Part shown: in pieces, positions 35,493 through 45,566 of the stretch
Position numbering within the stretch: position 1 is the stretch's first letter
How the letters are laid out: the number at the start of each line of letters is the position of its first letter
Assembly: GCF_944324935.1 (NCBI RefSeq)
Contig: NZ_CALUYG010000005.1
Span: 1 to 64,000 of the forward strand
DNA from: an uncultured Desulfovibrio sp.
GTDB lineage: Bacteria; Desulfobacterota; Desulfovibrionia; Desulfovibrionales; Desulfovibrionaceae
DNA: 64,000 nucleotides
Direction of reading: 5' to 3'
Notes under the pieces: model-generated
What the model was told of the DNA's origin: nothing
Database searches by the model: none
What the model saw: only the letters and a program-made list of their open reading frames with translations
Translations under genes and position numbers: made by a program

Positions 35493-35526
35493 CGATGTCC
35501 CGCAGACATCTTGCTGCGGGACATCG
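35493..35526 (-). terminator. Long hairpin downstream of sat
   Basis: CGATGTCCCGCAG and CTGCGGGACATCG pair perfectly around an 8-base loop, 59 bp past the sat stop on the minus strand. Only three T follow in that direction, so it is a probable but weak terminator. Confidence 0.5.
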
Positions 35527-35584
35527 TGCAGGCGGGAAAAAGCCCATTCATGCCGGAAGGTTGCGGATGCCGCGGCCAGCGCTC

Positions 35585-36919
35585 TTACGGCCGCGGCGCG
35601 TCCGGCCGCGTCGAGGCCTGTTGCTGGCGGATGACGGGGCGGTCGGCCTCGCTCAGGCCGGCATAGTATGCATGCAATATCTCCAGCACTTCCGGGCGGC
35701 CGAAATGATCTGGCACGGACTGCCCTTCCGAAAGCAGTTTGCGCAGACGGGTCCCGGAGAGGATGATCCGTTCTTCCGGCCCGTGCGGGCAGGTGCGCAG
35801 ACTGGCCATGCCGTCGCAGGCCGTGCAGTAGAAGGTCCAGTCCAGCGGCAGGGCCTGCGTGTGCAGGCGCTTGGCCGGATCGGCAGGCCGGGGGATATGG
35901 CGGAAGATCTCCTGCGCTTCGAAGAGACCGTAGTAATCACCCACGCCGGCATGATCCCGGCCCACGATAAGGCGGGAAATGCCGTAATTCTGGCGGAAAA
36001 GCGCGTGCAGCAGGGCTTCGCGCGGGCCTGCGTAGCGCATGTCCAGCGGATAGCCCGCCTGGATGACGTGCTGTGGCACGAAATAGTGCCGTACCAGCGT
36101 ATCGATGCAGCGCAGGCGCACGTCCGCCGGGATGTCGCCGGGCTTCAGCGCACCCACAAGTGAATGGATGACCACTCCGTCGCAGACTTCCAGCGCGATC
36201 TTGGCAAGGTATTCGTGCGAGCGGTGCATGGGATTACGCAACTGCAGGGCCGCCACATCCCGCCAGCCGCGCTCCCGCAGCGTCGCGCGCAAGGGCTGGG
36301 GATCAAGGAGCAGATCCGGGAACTGTTCCGCCAGGCGGCTGCGGGCCAGCACGCGCAGCGTCCCGGCCACATTGTACGGCTGCTGGGCCAGCACCGCTTT
36401 TACCCCGGGATGGTCATCAGGCGCCGTCTCCCAGAAGCGTTCCGAAGCCGGGCCCTGTCCACGGAAGACCAGCTCGCACTCCCGGCGGCGGTCATCCATC
36501 GTCAGGAGCCAGACTTCCTCCACCTGCATGATCGCCAGACAGCGCCCCTCGCGCCAGAGCGCCGCCTCCTGTCCGGGACGCAGCGCCGCAGCGACCTCTT
36601 CCGGCACGTCCAGCGTGATGGGCACGGGCCAGAACGTGCCGTCCGCCAGGGTCATGTCGCGACAGACGCTCCGCCAGTCCTCCCGGTTCATAAAACCGCG
36701 AAGGGGCGAGAAAGCCCCATTCCCCAGCATGAGGATATCCCCTTCGGCGCGGGAGCTGACCTCGATACGCGGCAGACTGACGGCGCGGGCCAGCAGTTCC
36801 GCCGTTTCTTCAGGGGAGACCTGACAGCTCTGCAGGCCCCTGCCGCCGTGTGGCGGCGGCAGATCGTCAGAAACGGTAAAGGCGTTCTCGTGGGCGGTGG
36901 CGGTAGTGTTCCTGTCCAT
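35585..36919 (-). CDS. sat: Sulfate adenylyltransferase (ATP sulfurylase)
   Basis: A 444-residue ATP sulfurylase of the homo-oligomeric type used by sulfate reducers to make adenosine phosphosulfate from ATP and sulfate. The active-site motif is ALQLRNPMHRSHEYLAKIAL, with the second nucleotide-binding motif VGRDHAGVGDYYGLFEAQEI. A zinc-binding Cys/His set is visible in FYCTACDGMASLRTCPH. The start MDRNTTATAHENAF is chosen because AGGAGGT precedes it. Downstream genes for sulfite and APS reduction are absent from the window. The sequence is close to Desulfovibrio Sat in its conserved blocks but has an extended N-terminus. Confidence 0.92.
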   Translation of the reverse strand: MDRNTTATAHENAFTVSDDLPPPHGGRGLQSCQVSPEETAELLARAVSLPRIEVSSRAEGDILMLGNGAFSPLRGFMNREDWRSVCRDMTLADGTFWPVPITLDVPEEVAAALRPGQEAALWREGRCLAIMQVEEVWLLTMDDRRRECELVFRGQGPASERFWETAPDDHPGVKAVLAQQPYNVAGTLRVLARSRLAEQFPDLLLDPQPLRATLRERGWRDVAALQLRNPMHRSHEYLAKIALEVCDGVVIHSLVGALKPGDIPADVRLRCIDTLVRHYFVPQHVIQAGYPLDMRYAGPREALLHALFRQNYGISRLIVGRDHAGVGDYYGLFEAQEIFRHIPRPADPAKRLHTQALPLDWTFYCTACDGMASLRTCPHGPEERIILSGTRLRKLLSEGQSVPDHFGRPEVLEILHAYYAGLSEADRPVIRQQQASTRPDAPRP

Positions 36920-37000
36920 GCTGACCTCCTGAAGCGTCTTTTCTTCACCATGCCAGACTTGCTCCTGAGCGTCGAGAGGAGGCACGCAGGTAAGGCAGTC

Positions 37001-37074
37001 CTTTTTCTTTTTTATCGCTCCGGGGTCTGACGGCTTCGGCCCGGCATGCGGGCGTGGTCGCCTGCGCGGCGGGC
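37001..37074 (-). repeat. Direct repeat upstream of sat, unit 1
   Basis: About 74 bp that recur at 37168-37240 with few differences (shared core GTCTGACGGCTTCGGCCCGG). They lie in a 680-bp region (36920-37600) without a convincing gene. Open frames through the repeats have no ribosome binding site. The pair probably arose by a local tandem duplication. Confidence 0.6.
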
Positions 37075-37167
37075 GACCGAGTGGCGGCCCGCGGGGCCGT
37101 GCCCGTCAGGCGGCGAAGGAGCCTTACGGGCATCGACAGCAGAGATGCGGCAGGGGGTAAGCGGCTG

Positions 37168-37240
37168 CTTTCTTTTTTCATCGCTCCAGGGTCTGACGGC
37201 TTCGGCCCGGCATGCAAGCGTGGTCGCCTGCGCGGCGGGC
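37168..37240 (-). repeat. Direct repeat upstream of sat, unit 2
   Basis: Second unit, offset by 166 bp from the first. It is followed by a perfect hairpin TAAGGGGCC-TCGGC-GGCCCCTTA at 37250-37272 of unknown role. Confidence 0.6.
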
Positions 37241-37600
37241 GGCAGGGGATAAGGGGCCTCGGCGGCCCCTTACCCCCTATGACCCCCAACCCCGCCCTGG
37301 GGCAGCCATCGTTGACGGGTATCCGGCGGGCGGCGGCCCTGCCCTGCTCTCCTCCCTGCCGCGCGTCATACGGCATCGCCCTCCCGCTGTCCCGCCTTCT
37401 CGCGGGACGAGCGTCCGGGCGGCGTCGGAGCTTCCGCGCCTCCGGCGCGGCGATCTCCTCCGCGCCATGACGCGCTTACGGCGGCAAGCAGGATGACGGA
37501 ATACGCATACGGTGGAGGACGTCGCTCCGGTAAGGGGTTGGGACAAAAAGCAGCCCCCTTCTGAGTCATCGCAAAGGCTGACGGACAGCGAGAACAGTAA

Positions 37601-38693
37601 GGCAGATTGTCAAATGAAAGTTGACACAAGGAAGACCCCGTCTTCCCTCATTTTTTCCACAGTTGTCCTGTAATCGAACTTCTTGCGCGGGCGGTGGTTT
37701 ATGAAGGCCACCGCCCGCGCTGTCTCGTGCTCCCCAAGGCCCCTGAAGCTTCAAGTGCGGGGAAAAATTGCCGGAGCAGGCCGTTTGTCCACTCATTGAG
37801 CCCCGCTCTCCGGGGCAGCCGGCGTGGCGGAAAGAGCTTGCCGTACCAAAATGGTGGTCCATCTGCTTGTCATTGAAAAATTCCTTGCCCTGGTCATAGG
37901 TGATACTTTTGAAAAACCAGGCAGGAACTCGTGAAAAAAGCTGTTTGATCCCTGCCGCGACAACGGCGCTTGAGCGATCCGCGCTGTACGTTGCCATGAG
38001 AAAACCGCTTTTGCGTTCGACAGCTGTAATGATGTAGCCACTTTTGCGGTTCCCATGTATCAAATCACATTCCCAGTGGCCGTAACAATCCTCCTCAGGC
38101 CGTGATGATATGCAGGGAAGCGCAAAAATCCTCGTTTTCCTGTCATGGACAAGACGCTTGCCCGGACCCTTGTGTCGAAGGTAGCGCCCAAACCCTCTGA
38201 GCGGCCTTCCCTTCTCGTATTGTCGGGAATCCTTGCTGATCCAGCGATACATACTTTTGAAGGAAATGTGTCGTGCCGGATCTTCGGGAAGTTCCTGTCG
38301 CAGGCGGCCCGCAATTTGCTCCGGGGACCAGTAATTCCTCAAGCCCTCCTGCACAGAGGCGGTAAGAAAAGCCGTCCGTTTTCCCGCGTTCTTATCTTTT
38401 GAGGCACGCCAGTCGGCCCGCCTTTGCGCGGCCTGTGCATCATACCTGCCGTTTTTATTGGCGTTTCGCCGGATTTCCTTTGAAATGGCCGCTGGGCTGT
38501 AGCCGAGGAGATCGGCAATGCTCCTGAGGGATTTTTCCCCCAGAAGCCGCTCTATGATTTCTCTGTGAGTTTTGGTAAGGTGTTTTTGCCCCATGACAGT
38601 TCCTCGTTGTTGAGGTGTTTGTTCACAAAACAACTGTCATGGGGCTTTCTTTTTTTGGCAAGCCCTCTGTTACCTTTCAATTGACAATCTGCC
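37601..38693 (-). mobile_element. IS30-family insertion sequence (broken)
   Basis: A 1093-bp element bounded by inverted repeats that start GGCAGATTGTCAA on both sides (one difference in the first 19 bases). The transposase is on the minus strand. No clear target duplication is visible. It lies 67 bp after the infB stop codon and is inverted relative to the copy at the window start. Confidence 0.88.
37610..38594 (-). pseudogene. IS30 transposase, frameshifted before the catalytic Glu
   Basis: The frame opens MGQKHLTKTHREIIERLLGE, with the IS30 helix-turn-helix, and the DDE Asp residues are in HWECDLIHG and ITYDQGKEF. A one-base deletion in a G run (four G instead of five, about 37803) throws the frame off just before the catalytic Glu in NEWTNG, so no active transposase is made. 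A TGA in the expected C-terminal frame is a second lesion. The mutated frame runs on past the inverted repeat to 37566. Confidence 0.82.
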
Positions 38694-38760
38694 AGAACGG
38701 TTTCCCTCTCCCCCTCGCCGTAAACGGCTTCCCCAGTATCAGCCGGGGGTTGCCGTCAAA

Positions 38761-41700
38761 TTAGAGCGTAGCGGCTTCCTCAACGGTCTCAAAGGCTTCG
38801 ATGATGTCGCCGATCTTGATGTCGTTGAAGTTTTCGAGGCCGACGCCGCATTCGTTGCCCTTGACCACTTCGCGGGCATCATCCTTGAAGCGCTTGAGGG
38901 AGCTGATCTTGCCGGTGTAGACCACCACGCCGTCGCGCAGCAGGCGTACGCCGGCATTGCGGGCGATCTTGCCGTCCGCCACATAGGAGCCGGCGATGAT
39001 GCCGACCTTGGGCACGCTGAAGGTATTGCGCACTTCGGCCTGACCAAGGTAGACCTCGCGCTGCACGGGGGCCAGCAGGCCGGCCATGGCGCTCTTGATG
39101 TCGTCCACCAGCTTGTAGATGATGTCGTAGAAGCGGATATCCACATTTTCCCGTTCGGCCACATCCTTGATTTTGGCGGTAGGCCGGACGTTGAAGCCGA
39201 TGATGATGGCCTGGGAGGCCGAGGCCAGCAGGATGTCGGACTCGGTGATGGCGCCGGTGCCGCCGTGCACCACATTGATGCGCACCTTGTCCGTGCTCTG
39301 CTTGTTGAGGGCTTCGGTAATGGCTTCCAGCGTGCCTTGCACGTCGGCCTTGAGCACCAGATTAAGGGTGAGGGCTTCCTGATCCGAGGCCCGGCGCGAG
39401 AGGAAGGTCTCCAGCGTGACGCGGGATTCCTTGGCCAGTTCCTTTTCGCGCTGCTTGACGGCGCGGGCATCGGCAATGCGGCGGGCCAGCTTTTCGTCGG
39501 CCACGGAGAAGAATTCCTCGCCGGCTTCCGGCACGCCGTCAAAGCCCTGCACTTCCACGGGAATGGACGGTCCGGCTTCCTTCACCTTCTTGCCCTGGTC
39601 ATTGAGCAGGGCGCGCACGCGCCCGGAGAACTGACCGCAGACGAAGGTATCGCCCTGGTGCAGCGTGCCTTCCTGGATGAGCACCGTGGCTACGGGGCCG
39701 CGGCCCTTGTCCAGCTTGGCTTCCACGATGCGGCCGTGGGCGGGCTTGTCCGGGTTGGCCTTGAGTTCGAGGATCTCCGCTTGCAGGGCTACCATTTCCA
39801 GCAGTTCATCCAGGCCCTCGCGCGTCTTGGCGGACACGCGGGCCACGATGGTGTCGCCGCCCCAGTCTTCGGGCTGGAGGCCCAGTTCGGAGAGCTCGCG
39901 CAGCACGCGGTCGGGATCGGCGCCGGGCTTGTCCATCTTGTTGACCGCCACCATGATCGGCACATTGGCCGCCTTGGCGTGGTTGATGGCTTCGCGGGTC
40001 TGCTCCATGACGCCGTCGTCCGCGGCCACGACCAGGATGACAAGGTCCGTGACCTGCGCGCCTCGGGCGCGCATGGCCGTGAAGGCCTCGTGGCCGGGCG
40101 TATCGAGGAAGACGATCTCCCCGCGCTTGGTCTTCACATGGTAGGCCCCGATATGCTGGGTGATGCCGCCCGCTTCGCCGCTGGTCACGTTGGACTTGCG
40201 GATGGCGTCCAGCAGGGAGGTCTTGCCGTGGTCGACGTGGCCCATGATGGTCACGACGGGCGGACGCGGCTTGAGATCTTCCGGCTTGTCCGGCTCGCCG
40301 GACAGCAGGTAATCGCTCTCGGAGAAGCCGGTCTTTTCCACTTCGTAGCCGAATTCCGCCGCCACGAGGGTAGCCGTATCGATATCCAGCGACTGGTTGA
40401 TGGTGGCCATGACGCCGAGGCCGAACAGCACCTTGATGATCTCGGTGCTCTTCAGACCCATCTGGTGGGCCATGTCCGAGACCACGATGGCCTCATCCAC
40501 GCGGATTTTGCGCTTGGCGGCCTTGAGAGGCTGAGTGGCCTGCTGGACGGCGGGCAGGGTCTTGCCGGGCTTGCGGCGGCTCTTGCCGCGATTCATGCGC
40601 GGCACATCATCCTCATCCTGATGTCCGAAATCTCCCTGCTGGAAATCCACGGTGCGGCGACCCTTGAGACGTTTTTTCTTGCTCTGGCCGTCGCGGCTGT
40701 CCGACGGGGCGGGCTGGGCGGGCGCGGCATAACCGCCGGTGGCCGGACGCGGCCCGCGGCCTTCGCCGAAGCCCGGCCGGTTGCCCGGACGCGGCCCACG
40801 GTCGCGGTTGTCGCGTCCCTCGCCGGAACGGCCGTCGCGGCGGCCTCCCCGGTCGTCACGGGCGGAGGCGTCCCGCGCAGGCGTGCTGCCCGGCGCGGGA
40901 CGGCTGATGACGCGCACCTGCGGCGCGGGCGCGATGACCCGGGCACGCTGGGCCGTGGCCACTTCGGGGGCGGCCTCCTCTTCCGGCGTTTTTTCCCGGG
41001 GTTCCGGCGCACGCGGGGGCAAGGTGGGCGCGGAAGAACCTTCGGGCACGGCAGAGGCATCGGGGCGGGCGTGGCGGGCAGACCGCGCCTTTTCGGCTCC
41101 CTCGTTCTCCTGCGGCTGCTCCGGCGCACGGGACGGCGCGTCGGCAGCCGATCCCGCAGCGGTCGTCTGCGCTACGGGGGGCGTCGCTTCGGGCTCTTCG
41201 CTTCTGGCGGCAGAGGCCGTTTCCACGGTGGAAGGCTCGGCTGCCGCATCCTGCGGACGGCTGATGACGCGGGCAGGCGCGATGATGCGGGCATTCCGGG
41301 GTTTGGCGGCCTTTTCCGGCGCGGCGGCTCCCGCCTCCGCTCCAGCGGCCTGTCCGGCGTCCGCGACAGCGGATGCGGCGGGCGCTTCCGCCACGGCGGC
41401 AGCGGCAGGCTCAGCTTCGGCGCTGGCCGGACTTTCCGCCTTTTCTTCGGCCGGCGCGGCGGCTTCCGTCACTGGTCCGGCGGCCTTTTCCTCCTGCTCC
41501 GCCGCAGCGGGCGCGACGGAAGCGGGCTCGTCGGCGACCCGCCGGCGACGCCGCACGATGACGCCGGACTCGCTTTCGCGGCGCGTCACTTCATTTTGCC
41601 GCGAAGCGGCAAAGTACTCCCGCACGCGGCCGACATCTTCCGGCGTCAGCGACGCCGTGCTCTGCCTGGCGGATATGCCCAGTTCGCGGGCCACATTCAG

Positions 41701-41766
41701 CACTTCCTTGGGCTGCACGTCGAGTTCGGCGGCCAAATCTTTGATTTTCAGCTTCGTTTCAGGCAT
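38761..41766 (-). CDS. infB: Translation initiation factor IF-2
   Basis: A 1001-residue IF2. The N-terminal IF2_N domain ([20 protein letters not shown]) is followed by a long Ala/Pro/Arg/Glu-rich linker up to about residue 390, a second IF2_N-like motif, and the GTPase domain with [17 protein letters not shown] (about residue 505), DTPGHEAF and [15 protein letters not shown]2 brings initiator tRNA to the 30S subunit. It overlaps rnpM by 8 bp and starts behind a GGGGGG stretch. An IS30 copy sits directly behind its stop; the usual downstream rbfA and truB are not there. Confidence 0.95.
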   Translation of the reverse strand: MPETKLKIKDLAAELDVQPKEVLNVARELGISARQSTASLTPEDVGRVREYFAASRQNEVTRRESESGVIVRRRRRVADEPASVAPAAAEQEEKAAGPVTEAAAPAEEKAESPASAEAEPAAAAVAEAPAASAVADAGQAAGAEAGAAAPEKAAKPRNARIIAPARVISRPQDAAAEPSTVETASAARSEEPEATPPVAQTTAAGSAADAPSRAPEQPQENEGAEKARSARHARPDASAVPEGSSAPTLPPRAPEPREKTPEEEAAPEVATAQRARVIAPAPQVRVISRPAPGSTPARDASARDDRGGRRDGRSGEGRDNRDRGPRPGNRPGFGEGRGPRPATGGYAAPAQPAPSDSRDGQSKKKRLKGRRTVDFQQGDFGHQDEDDVPRMNRGKSRRKPGKTLPAVQQATQPLKAAKRKIRVDEAIVVSDMAHQMGLKSTEIIKVLFGLGVMATINQSLDIDTATLVAAEFGYEVEKTGFSESDYLLSGEPDKPEDLKPRPPVVTIMGHVDHGKTSLLDAIRKSNVTSGEAGGITQHIGAYHVKTKRGEIVFLDTPGHEAFTAMRARGAQVTDLVILVVAADDGVMEQTREAINHAKAANVPIMVAVNKMDKPGADPDRVLRELSELGLQPEDWGGDTIVARVSAKTREGLDELLEMVALQAEILELKANPDKPAHGRIVEAKLDKGRGPVATVLIQEGTLHQGDTFVCGQFSGRVRALLNDQGKKVKEAGPSIPVEVQGFDGVPEAGEEFFSVADEKLARRIADARAVKQREKELAKESRVTLETFLSRRASDQEALTLNLVLKADVQGTLEAITEALNKQSTDKVRINVVHGGTGAITESDILLASASQAIIIGFNVRPTAKIKDVAERENVDIRFYDIIYKLVDDIKSAMAGLLAPVQREVYLGQAEVRNTFSVPKVGIIAGSYVADGKIARNAGVRLLRDGVVVYTGKISSLKRFKDDAREVVKGNECGVGLENFNDIKIGDIIEAFETVEEAATL

Positions 41767-42013
41767 TCTTACCCCCCTTGCGCCGTGCGTTGGGCCGGTA
41801 TTTCTCGAATCGCTTGAGACATTCCGGCCTGTCGCACACATACCAGCCCCTGCCCGGGCGGGTCTTGGTCGCATCGATGATCAAATTTCCCTGCTCGTCC
41901 TTCACATGCCGCGAGAGCGCGGCCTTGGCAAAGCGCTCCCGGCAGATAACGCACATGCGTTCAGGAACATGTGGCGTGGCGTCACGCTCCCTAATCTTCC
42001 TGCTTTTCGCCAT
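41759..42013 (-). CDS. rnpM: YlxR/RnpM-family RNA-binding protein
   Basis: An 84-residue basic protein of the YlxR (DUF448) family, which binds RNA and modulates RNase P in Bacillus. The signature is [19 protein letters not shown]. It sits between nusA and infB, its usual place. It overlaps nusA by 23 bp and infB by 8 bp. A second possible start is the Met at residue 20, just before the family signature. Confidence 0.85.
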   Translation of the reverse strand: MAKSRKIRERDATPHVPERMCVICRERFAKAALSRHVKDEQGNLIIDATKTRPGRGWYVCDRPECLKRFEKYRPNARRKGGKNA

Positions 42014-43325
42014 CGGCTTCCCGGGCGGTCTCCGCCTCTTCCGTCACTTTCAGCCATTCCACGGCGGAGGGCTCGGGATCCTTCTCCACCACGGGCGCAA
42101 GGAAGTTGATGGCGGACCGCAGATCCGCAATGCGGGCATCGGAAATGGCCAGCTTGTCGGCCAGTTCCTCATTGGTGGCTTCGCGCAGTTTTTCCAGCGA
42201 GGAGTACCCCGCTTCCAGCAGCGTTTCCATGGGCACTTCGGCCACGCTGGCCACCTGTTGCAGGCCGTGGCCGATGGCATTGGCCTCGTTGTAGCGGCTT
42301 TCGGTGAAGATATCGACCTTCCAGCCCAGCAGGCGCGCGGCCAGCTTCACATTCTGTCCCTTGCGGCCGATGGCGTTGGTCAGCTGATCGTCGGGCACGA
42401 TGACTTCCAGCAGATTTTCTTCCTCGTCCACCACGATGCGGGACACCAGCGCCGGCGCAAGGGCATTGCGGGCATAGGTGGCGATATCCGCGCTCCAGAC
42501 AACGATGTCGATGCGCTCGCCGCGCAGCTCCTGCACGATGTTCTGGATGCGCGAACCGCGCACGCCCACGCAGGCCCCCACGGGATCCACATCGCGCTCG
42601 CGCGAGAGCACGGCCACCTTGGCGCGGGAGCCGGGATCGCGGGCGACCCCCATGATCTGCACCACGCCGTCGTCCACTTCCGGCACTTCGCGTCGGAAGA
42701 GCGCGGCCATGTAATCGCGGTGCGCGCGGGAAATGACGATCTGCGGACCGCGGCCTTCCTTGCGCACCTCGATGATCAGCGCCTGTACCCGGTCATTGCG
42801 CTTGTAATGTTCGCGGGGAATCTGCTCGTCACGCGGCAGGATGGCTTCCGTGCGGCCGAGGTTGACCACCCAGCCGCCCTTGTCCCGGCGCTGGACGATA
42901 CCGGAAACGATCTCGCCCACGCGGTCCTTGTATTCCTCGTAGATGATCTCCTGTTCGGCATCGCGCATGCGCTGGATGATGACCTGTTTCGCGGACTGGG
43001 CCGCGATGCGTCCGAGATCTTCGACCTTGACGCGGAAGCCCATCTCGTCGTCGATCTGCACGGACGGATCATGCGTGCGGGCTTCGGAAAGCTCGATCTG
43101 CGTATCGGGATTGAGCAGGTCGTCGTCCTCCACCACGATCTTGAACTGATAGACTTCGATGTCGCCGGTCGCGTCGTTGTAGGACACTTCCACATCCATG
43201 TCCTCGCTGAAGCGGCGCAGAACGGAAGTGCGTACCGCGTCTTCCAGCGTGTCGATGAGCATATCGCGGTCAAGACCCTTATCTTTGCTGATCTGGTCGA
43301 TGGCCTTCTTGAGTTCAAGATTCAT
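41991..43325 (-). CDS. nusA: Transcription termination/antitermination factor NusA
   Basis: A 444-residue NusA. The N-terminal RNA polymerase-binding domain begins MNLELKKAIDQISKDKGLDR. It is followed by an S1 domain (about residues 135-200), KH1 (VGACVGVRGSRIQNIVQEL, about residue 240), KH2 (IGRKGQNVKLAARLLGW, about residue 305), and an acidic C-terminal tail. It regulates pausing, termination and antitermination. It lies in the conserved rimP-nusA-rnpM-infB order. A possible link is that NusA could act on the intrinsic terminator in the leader of its own operon. Confidence 0.95.
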   Translation of the reverse strand: MNLELKKAIDQISKDKGLDRDMLIDTLEDAVRTSVLRRFSEDMDVEVSYNDATGDIEVYQFKIVVEDDDLLNPDTQIELSEARTHDPSVQIDDEMGFRVKVEDLGRIAAQSAKQVIIQRMRDAEQEIIYEEYKDRVGEIVSGIVQRRDKGGWVVNLGRTEAILPRDEQIPREHYKRNDRVQALIIEVRKEGRGPQIVISRAHRDYMAALFRREVPEVDDGVVQIMGVARDPGSRAKVAVLSRERDVDPVGACVGVRGSRIQNIVQELRGERIDIVVWSADIATYARNALAPALVSRIVVDEEENLLEVIVPDDQLTNAIGRKGQNVKLAARLLGWKVDIFTESRYNEANAIGHGLQQVASVAEVPMETLLEAGYSSLEKLREATNEELADKLAISDARIADLRSAINFLAPVVEKDPEPSAVEWLKVTEEAETAREADGEKQED

Positions 43326-43387
43326 AATCGCCTCCGTGCCGCCCTGGCGGCCTCAAAATCTTCCCGGCACAGGATCTCGCCGGGTCG

Positions 43388-44131
43388 CTATCCTTTCAGT
43401 GCGGACGCCACATCATCGTCCAGCGCGTCATTTTTGCGCGGCTTCCGGGCCGTTTCGGGCCCGGACGCGGACCGCGCCTCCTGCCGCCCTTTCCGCCGAC
43501 TTCCCCCGCCGGATCTGCCGGGCTTCTCCGGCGCGCGGAACACATGCACGCGGGCGACGCGGCGGGTCATATCCCACGGCAGACGCACAGGCTCCATCGC
43601 TTCGGGCAGCACCTGCCCCTCGGGCGTGATGCCGGCGGGCGCGAGCACAAGCGCGTCGGCCTCCACCGCTTCGAGCCGTCCGCGCCAGGTGCGCCGCGGA
43701 GCCAGGTCCGCCCGCGGGGCGTAGGCGGCCTGCATGCGGGCCTCCACCATGTCGCCCACATACGGACGCATCTGCTCCGGCGCAAAAAACAGCCTGTTGA
43801 AGCCGGGCGTGGACACTTCCAGAATATAGGCCTGGGGGATGATGTCCTCCACCTCAAGCGCAAGTCCCAGATGGCGGGAGATTTCTTCGCACTGGTCGAT
43901 GCTCGCCGAGGGGAGCGCGGCCTCCCCGGGCTCTCCGTCATCCTGTGGCATGGCGGCCAGCGCTTCCGCCACGGTGTGGGGATTGCGTCCGTCCGACGGC
44001 ACATCCACGAAAAGGCGCACCACCATCCGGCCGCTCTGGGCGATCTCCACCCCCCAGATGACCAGCCCCAGGGCTTCCACCACCGGGGCGGCAAGGCGGC
44101 GGACCGCCTTCGCAATCGGGTTCTCATCCAT
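43388..44131 (-). CDS. rimP: Ribosome maturation factor RimP
   Basis: A 247-residue RimP protein. The start MDENPIAKAVRRLAAPVVEA is followed by VRLFVDVP and CEEISRHLGLALEVEDIIP, then YILEVSTPGFNRLFF, which is the family signature. It helps assemble the 30S subunit. A start at 44131 is chosen because GAGAAG precedes it; an ATG at 44236 would include the leader terminator. The C-terminal 60 residues are basic and low complexity, longer than in E. coli RimP. Confidence 0.9.
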   Translation of the reverse strand: MDENPIAKAVRRLAAPVVEALGLVIWGVEIAQSGRMVVRLFVDVPSDGRNPHTVAEALAAMPQDDGEPGEAALPSASIDQCEEISRHLGLALEVEDIIPQAYILEVSTPGFNRLFFAPEQMRPYVGDMVEARMQAAYAPRADLAPRRTWRGRLEAVEADALVLAPAGITPEGQVLPEAMEPVRLPWDMTRRVARVHVFRAPEKPGRSGGGSRRKGRQEARSASGPETARKPRKNDALDDDVASALKG

Positions 44132-44161
44132 GTTCTTCTCGCCGGCCGCTTTGCAGATAAT

Positions 44162-44190
44162 AAAAAAAGGGGGCCTTTTCAGGCCACCCC
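44162..44190 (-). terminator. Intrinsic terminator in the rimP-nusA-infB leader
   Basis: On the minus strand a hairpin (GGGGTGGCCT/AGGCCCCC) is followed by seven T, ending only about 31 bases before the rimP start. Either it stops transcripts from upstream or it is an attenuator of the operon. No complete gene lies upstream in this strand within the window. Confidence 0.75.
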
Positions 44191-44383
44191 GGAACGCTTG
44201 CCGCAGGATGTCGTCATTCGGCAGGGCCGTTGACACTGAATTAACAATGTTTACCTCCCTTCCCAGCGACTGTCAAGCCTTTTTCCGCAAAGCCATCCGC
44301 GACCGCGCCGCACGCGCTCTCACGGTACAGCCGGGAGGCCGGCGGTCGCGACGGGGAGGGGGCGTCACAGTCCGTGGGAACAG

Positions 44384-44413
44384 AAAAAGCGCACTGCATT
44401 CGCAGTGCGCTTT
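44384..44413 (-). terminator. Terminator of the interrupted tRNA-Asp
   Basis: AAAGCGCACTGC and GCAGTGCGCTTT pair around a 4-base loop; on the minus strand five T follow. It lies 6 bases past the CCA end of the tRNA-Asp remnant and is the original tRNA terminator. Confidence 0.85.
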
Positions 44414-44419
44414 ACTTTC

Positions 44420-44469
44420 TGGCGGAGCGGAAGGGACTCGAACCCTCGGCCTCCGGCGTGACAGGCCGG
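44420..44469 (-). other. Left attachment site: 3' half of tRNA-Asp(GTC)
   Basis: The minus strand reads the anticodon stem and loop (CCGGCCTGTCACGCCGG, anticodon GTC), the T arm and the acceptor end with CCA of a tRNA-Asp gene. The 5' half is missing, and the sequence on that side belongs to the element. This is the hallmark of a tRNA-integrating element: an intact tRNA-Asp should stand at the far right end outside the window. The integrase starts 75 bp away. Confidence 0.9.
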
Positions 44470-44544
44470 GAACAGCTAGTGCAACCTTCTCCGATTTGGG
44501 GAAATGGATGTCCATATCCATCAATCCTGATTGGAGGTTTCCCA

Positions 44545-45414
44545 ATGAAAATCCATGATGCCTTTTTATTGTACCACGACTACGTTCTGTGTGCCACATC
44601 CAGCCGTAGCCGTCAAACGGAGACTGGACGCTGGCAACATCATATTGCACCGGAGCTGGCGGCATACGAGCTGGAGCAGATCAATGCGCTGACGATAGCA
44701 AAATTCCGAGCGACGCTGCTTGAAAAAAAACTTGCTCCACAAACCGTTTGTCACTGCCTATCCCTTCTCAGGCGAATTCTCAACCGCGCCGTTGAATGGG
44801 GTCTGTACTCGGGGCCAGTTCCCAAAATTCGTATGCCGAAATTCGATAATCGCCGAATTCGCTATCTGACACATTCCGAAGCGGCGAACCTCGTGTCCAC
44901 CCTGTACACCATTTCACCAATATGGGCTGATGTCGCGGTTTTTGACCTTAACACGGGGCTACGGCGCGGAGAACTGCTATCGCTGTTGCCATCCCAGATC
45001 GATTTGACCAACCGCGAGTGCCATATCCTTGAAAGCAAGACCTTTCATGCCCGGTCAATTCCGTTGAATGACACGGCGATGAACATAGCACAAAAACATC
45101 TTGCCGTCAGCGAATCCGCCTTGCCGCTCTTCCATGCGAAGGGAAATCCCCTCAACCCTTATTCACGACATTTTCGTGAGGCCGTGCGTCAATGCGGTTT
45201 CAACGCTGGAGTCTCGGACAGGCGCTCACAAGTCTGCTTCCATACCCTGCGGCATACGTTTGCCTCCTGGTTGGTACAGGGGGGCGTTCCTTTGCAGGTG
45301 GTGAGTCAGCTTCTTGGGCATGCCAGTCTTAAAATGACCCTGCGGTATGCCCATCTTGCCCCAAGTCAGCACCGAGCTGCCGTCGACTCTTTGTGCATAT
45401 CTGTCTTGCCCTAA
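44545..45414 (+). CDS. int: Tyrosine recombinase (integrase)
   Basis: A 289-residue integrase. The start MKIHDAFLLYHDYVLC is preceded by GGAGG; an ATG at 44374 would translate the tRNA remnant. The N-terminal part is a SAM-like core-binding domain (residues 1-100). The catalytic domain shows the Arg in LNTGLRRGELLSLL, HTLRHTFASWLV, LLGHASLKMTLRYAH with the Tyr nucleophile. It catalyses integration and excision at the tRNA-Asp site. A small inverted repeat (ATGGAT/ATCCAT, 44504-44521) lies just before it and could be an arm or excisionase site. Confidence 0.92.
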   Translation: MKIHDAFLLYHDYVLCATSSRSRQTETGRWQHHIAPELAAYELEQINALTIAKFRATLLEKKLAPQTVCHCLSLLRRILNRAVEWGLYSGPVPKIRMPKFDNRRIRYLTHSEAANLVSTLYTISPIWADVAVFDLNTGLRRGELLSLLPSQIDLTNRECHILESKTFHARSIPLNDTAMNIAQKHLAVSESALPLFHAKGNPLNPYSRHFREAVRQCGFNAGVSDRRSQVCFHTLRHTFASWLVQGGVPLQVVSQLLGHASLKMTLRYAHLAPSQHRAAVDSLCISVLP

Positions 45415-45566
45415 AATGGCAAGCACTTCTTTACACTTTTTCTGACCGCCATTGCTTTTCTTTTCATTTTGTATGACTTTTTGTGCTTTTCTTTGCATTC
45501 TGAAAAAAATATTGCTGAGAAAGCGAAAAATGCATTAAAAGACAGAAGAAAAGCAGCAAATACAGA

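Noticed and set aside
35230..35547. Minus-strand frame of 105 codons in the gap before sat
   Set aside because: No ribosome binding site, covers hairpins and a dispersed repeat, no protein-like pattern.
44374..44544. Longer integrase start that includes the tRNA-Asp remnant
   Set aside because: The extra residues are the translation of the tRNA fragment (AERKGLEPSASGVTG) and there is a GGAGG before the ATG at 44545.
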